Origin: an uncultured Desulfosarcina sp.
GTDB taxonomy: Bacteria > Desulfobacterota > Desulfobacteria > Desulfobacterales > Desulfosarcinaceae
NCBI RefSeq assembly: GCF_963668215.1
Contig: NZ_OY764190.1
Coordinates: forward strand, 1,736,001-1,800,000
Length of the DNA stretch: 64,000 bases
Reading direction: 5' to 3'
A model generated the notes under the pieces. That model was not told the origin of the DNA, did no database searches, and saw nothing but the letters and a program-made list of their open reading frames with translations. The translations under genes were made by a program, and so were the position numbers. Below are positions 61,970 through 64,000 of this stretch, one piece after another. How positions within the stretch are numbered: the stretch's first letter is position 1; the number at the start of each line of letters is the position of its first letter.

Positions 61970-62131
61970 GTACACCTATTCATAAATACGATGGCATTCG
62001 ATTGCCGCTGCATCCCGGCTCGCGGCGTTGCTCGGCGCGTAAATAGGCTTTGGCTATTCACGCTTCTCGCGCCTTGCGATCCGGGCGCAGCAACAATCTC
62101 GATACGTCACCGTATTTACGAACAGGTGTAC
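61970..62131. repeat. 162-bp long-hairpin MITE-like element
   Basis: The ends GTACACCTATTCATAAATAC and, in complement, GTACACCTGTTCGTAAATAC are inverted with few mismatches, and the interior continues pairing (GCTGCATCCCGGCTCGC with GCGATCCGGGCGCAGC) to a central AATAGGCTTTGGCTATT loop, so the whole element is one imperfect hairpin. No open reading frame is present. It lies ahead of ptsP and may affect its promoter. Confidence 0.8.
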
Positions 62132-62439
62132 TAAGCAAACACAAATTATAATGCATCTATTGTACCGGTGCCAGTCCGGGCCGGACGATTGGGATTTGTT
62201 GCTATCCAGACGGCAAGCGAGACTACAAAAACGTAGATGATTGGTCCTTTTTGTAACATTTTTGTTTTATGTGAATCATCTCACTTGGACCGGTGCTACC
62301 GTTGCATTCAGAGCGGATGATGGTGACAGCCAGGGAATTGCCAAACGCATCGGAATAAATCATAACCGGTATGTACCTTGCAGTTTATCTTCTCACGCGA
62401 TCTTCATTCGGACACGAAAACAGAAATAAGGCAGCGACC
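62132..62439. other. Intergenic region upstream of gltB, nothing recognised
   Basis: About 308 bases between the long hairpin and the gltB start. No repeat of the other families, no riboswitch-like conserved boxes and no coding frame were seen. It probably contains the gltB promoter. Confidence 0.5.
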
Positions 62440-64000
62440 ATGACCTCAAGCGGCAACCCCACCGTTGGCGGCCCGTCCTCCGGAGGCCTCTACCACTCGA
62501 CGTTCGAACACGACGCCTGCGGCGTAGGTATGATCTGCGACCTCCGAAACCGTCGCACCCACGACCTGGTTCGCGACGCCCTGCAAATCCTGGTGAACCT
62601 GACCCACCGGGGCGCATGCGGCTGCGACGAAACCACCGGCGACGGAGCCGGCATCCTTTTGCAGACGCCCCATAGATTCCTGGAAACGGCCGCGAGGGAA
62701 GCAGGCGTTCACCTGCCGGCCGAAGGAGAATATGCCGCAGGGCTGGTGTTTCTGCCAACCGACAAGGCCAGCCGCGAGGCGGCTGAGGCCGTGGTGGTCC
62801 AGTCCGTCCAGGACCATGGGCTTACCTTCCTGGGATGGCGGCCGGTACCCGTCAACCCGGAGGCGTGCGGCGATCTGGCCCGACGGGTGATGCCGGCCAT
62901 CCAAATGGCCCTGGTGGGCAGGGGCGACGGCGACGGCTTCGAGCGCCGGCTTTACCTGGCCCGCCGAACCGCGGAAAACCGGGTTCGCCGCCAGGCAACA
63001 TCGGCCGATGCTGACCTGTTTCACATCGCCAGCCTGTCGTCACGCACCCTGGTGTACAAGGGCATGCTGCTGGCGGACCAGATGACCGCTTTCTACCCAG
63101 ACCTGGCCGATCCGACCATGGCCAGTGCCCTGGCCCTGGTGCATCAGCGCTACAGCACCAACACCTTTCCCTCCTGGGACCTGGCCCAGCCCTTCCGCTA
63201 CCTGTGCCACAACGGCGAGATCAACACCGTGCGAGGCAACGTGAACTGGATGCGGGCCAGAGAGCCCCTGTTCCGTTCCGATGAATTCGGCGGCCACCTG
63301 GCCGAACTCCTCCCGGTCGCCACCCCCGGGGCCAGCGATTCGGCCATCCTGGACAACGCCCTGGAACTGCTCCTGCACACCGGCCGACCCCTGGCCCAGT
63401 GCATGATGATGCTGATTCCCGAGGCCTGGCAGCACCACGAGACCATGAGCCCGGCCAAAAAAGAGTTTTACGCCTACCACGCCTGCCTGATGGAGCCCTG
63501 GGACGGCCCGGCGGCCATCGCCTTCACCGACGGGCGCCAGGTGGGCGCCGTGCTGGACCGCAACGGCCTGCGCCCCAGCCGCTACACGGTCACCCGCGAC
63601 GACCGGGTCATCATGGCCTCGGAAACCGGGGTGCTGCCGGTGAACCCGACCAACGTGGCCGTCAAGGGCCGCTTGGAGCCCGGGCGCATGTTTCTGGTGG
63701 ATCTGGACCAGGGCCGCATCGTCCACGACGACGAGATCAAGGCGACCATGGCCGCCCGAAAGCCCTACGGCCGCTGGATGAAGGACAACCAGGTGCACCT
63801 GTCCGATTTGGCGCCGACGGACCCGCCTGCGGCTGTGCAAGGGGAAGCGCTGCAGCGCGAACAGCGGCGCTTCGGCTACACGGCCGAAGACCTTAAAATC
63901 GTCCTGGGCCCCATGGCCGTTAAAGGCGTCGAACCCACCGGGTCCATGGGCGACGACATCCCCCTGGCCATCCTCTCCAGCCGGCCCCGTTTGCTTTACG
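62440..64000 (+). CDS. gltB: Glutamate synthase large subunit (partial)
   Basis: 520 residues are visible, running off the window end. After a short propeptide the N-terminal nucleophile Cys27 is in HDACGVGMICDLRNR, the start of the class II glutaminase domain. LTHRGACGCDETTGDGAGIL, VHQRYSTNTFPSWDLAQPFR, HNGEINTVRGNVNWMRAREP and DRNGLRPSRY are conserved glutaminase stretches, and the central domain begins near residue 485. The enzyme converts 2-oxoglutarate and glutamine to two glutamates in nitrogen assimilation, with FMN and Fe-S cofactors further on. AAGG lies nine bases before the ATG. It is divergent from ptsP, so both may answer to nitrogen status. Confidence 0.95.
   Translation, partial: MTSSGNPTVGGPSSGGLYHSTFEHDACGVGMICDLRNRRTHDLVRDALQILVNLTHRGACGCDETTGDGAGILLQTPHRFLETAAREAGVHLPAEGEYAAGLVFLPTDKASREAAEAVVVQSVQDHGLTFLGWRPVPVNPEACGDLARRVMPAIQMALVGRGDGDGFERRLYLARRTAENRVRRQATSADADLFHIASLSSRTLVYKGMLLADQMTAFYPDLADPTMASALALVHQRYSTNTFPSWDLAQPFRYLCHNGEINTVRGNVNWMRAREPLFRSDEFGGHLAELLPVATPGASDSAILDNALELLLHTGRPLAQCMMMLIPEAWQHHETMSPAKKEFYAYHACLMEPWDGPAAIAFTDGRQVGAVLDRNGLRPSRYTVTRDDRVIMASETGVLPVNPTNVAVKGRLEPGRMFLVDLDQGRIVHDDEIKATMAARKPYGRWMKDNQVHLSDLAPTDPPAAVQGEALQREQRRFGYTAEDLKIVLGPMAVKGVEPTGSMGDDIPLAILSSRPRLLY

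Overview
The window looks like the chromosome of a GC-rich, strictly anaerobic, sulfate-reducer-like deltaproteobacterium (Desulfobacterota, Desulfosarcina/Desulfobacteraceae type). This is inferred from the gene set: a radical-type 2-hydroxyacyl-CoA dehydratase with its ATP-dependent activator, an iron-sulfur flavoprotein, a corrinoid-type Fe-S/DUF3786 protein, an old-yellow-enzyme reductase, a molybdopterin oxidoreductase, two acyl-CoA thioesterases and a very high density of dispersed palindromic repeats. No rRNA, tRNA, CRISPR array or prophage was seen.

Layout. 1-6.9 kb: end-truncated flavoprotein, an aminotransferase, and a dehydratase operon (two subunits plus activator, minus strand) split by an IS110 element, with a divergent TetR regulator. 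7.3-16.5 kb: amino-acid exporter, two thioesterases, a DUF3786 Fe-S protein, a cobalamin riboswitch with terminator in front of a 90-residue repeat protein, an M23 peptidase, an EamA transporter, an ICMT-like methyltransferase and an MFS transporter. 16.5-20.0 kb: a decayed accessory island with a DUF4143 ATPase, a RAYT transposase broken by one amber codon, a toxin-antitoxin pair fused by deletion, and four copies of a MITE-like repeat. 20-30 kb: porin, FG-GAP repeat protein, nitronate monooxygenase, molybdopterin oxidoreductase, then a GlxA-type regulator, a Rieske-like protein and an OYE reductase.

30-46 kb: a long minus-strand run of exported or membrane proteins (two von Willebrand factor A proteins, two DUF3592 proteins, a DUF4412-like multidomain protein, a large secreted metalloprotease-like protein, a Cys-rich protein, LemA and a DUF3137-DUF3592 fusion) whose members share domains in different combinations. 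A divergent MalT-like/BTAD regulator of 1078 residues lies at its upstream end. This is the best candidate in the window for an undescribed multi-gene envelope system.

46-52 kb: a nucleoside/nucleobase uptake operon (BMP-type binding protein, double ATPase, two permeases) ending in a cytosine-deaminase-like amidohydrolase. 52-55 kb: an AT-rich patch with a methyltransferase, hicBA, a pRiA4b ORF-3 protein and a zinc-ribbon membrane protein. 55-64 kb: succinate-semialdehyde dehydrogenase, nitroreductase, a large MscS channel, PtsP and the start of glutamate synthase large subunit; the last two suggest nitrogen-linked functions.
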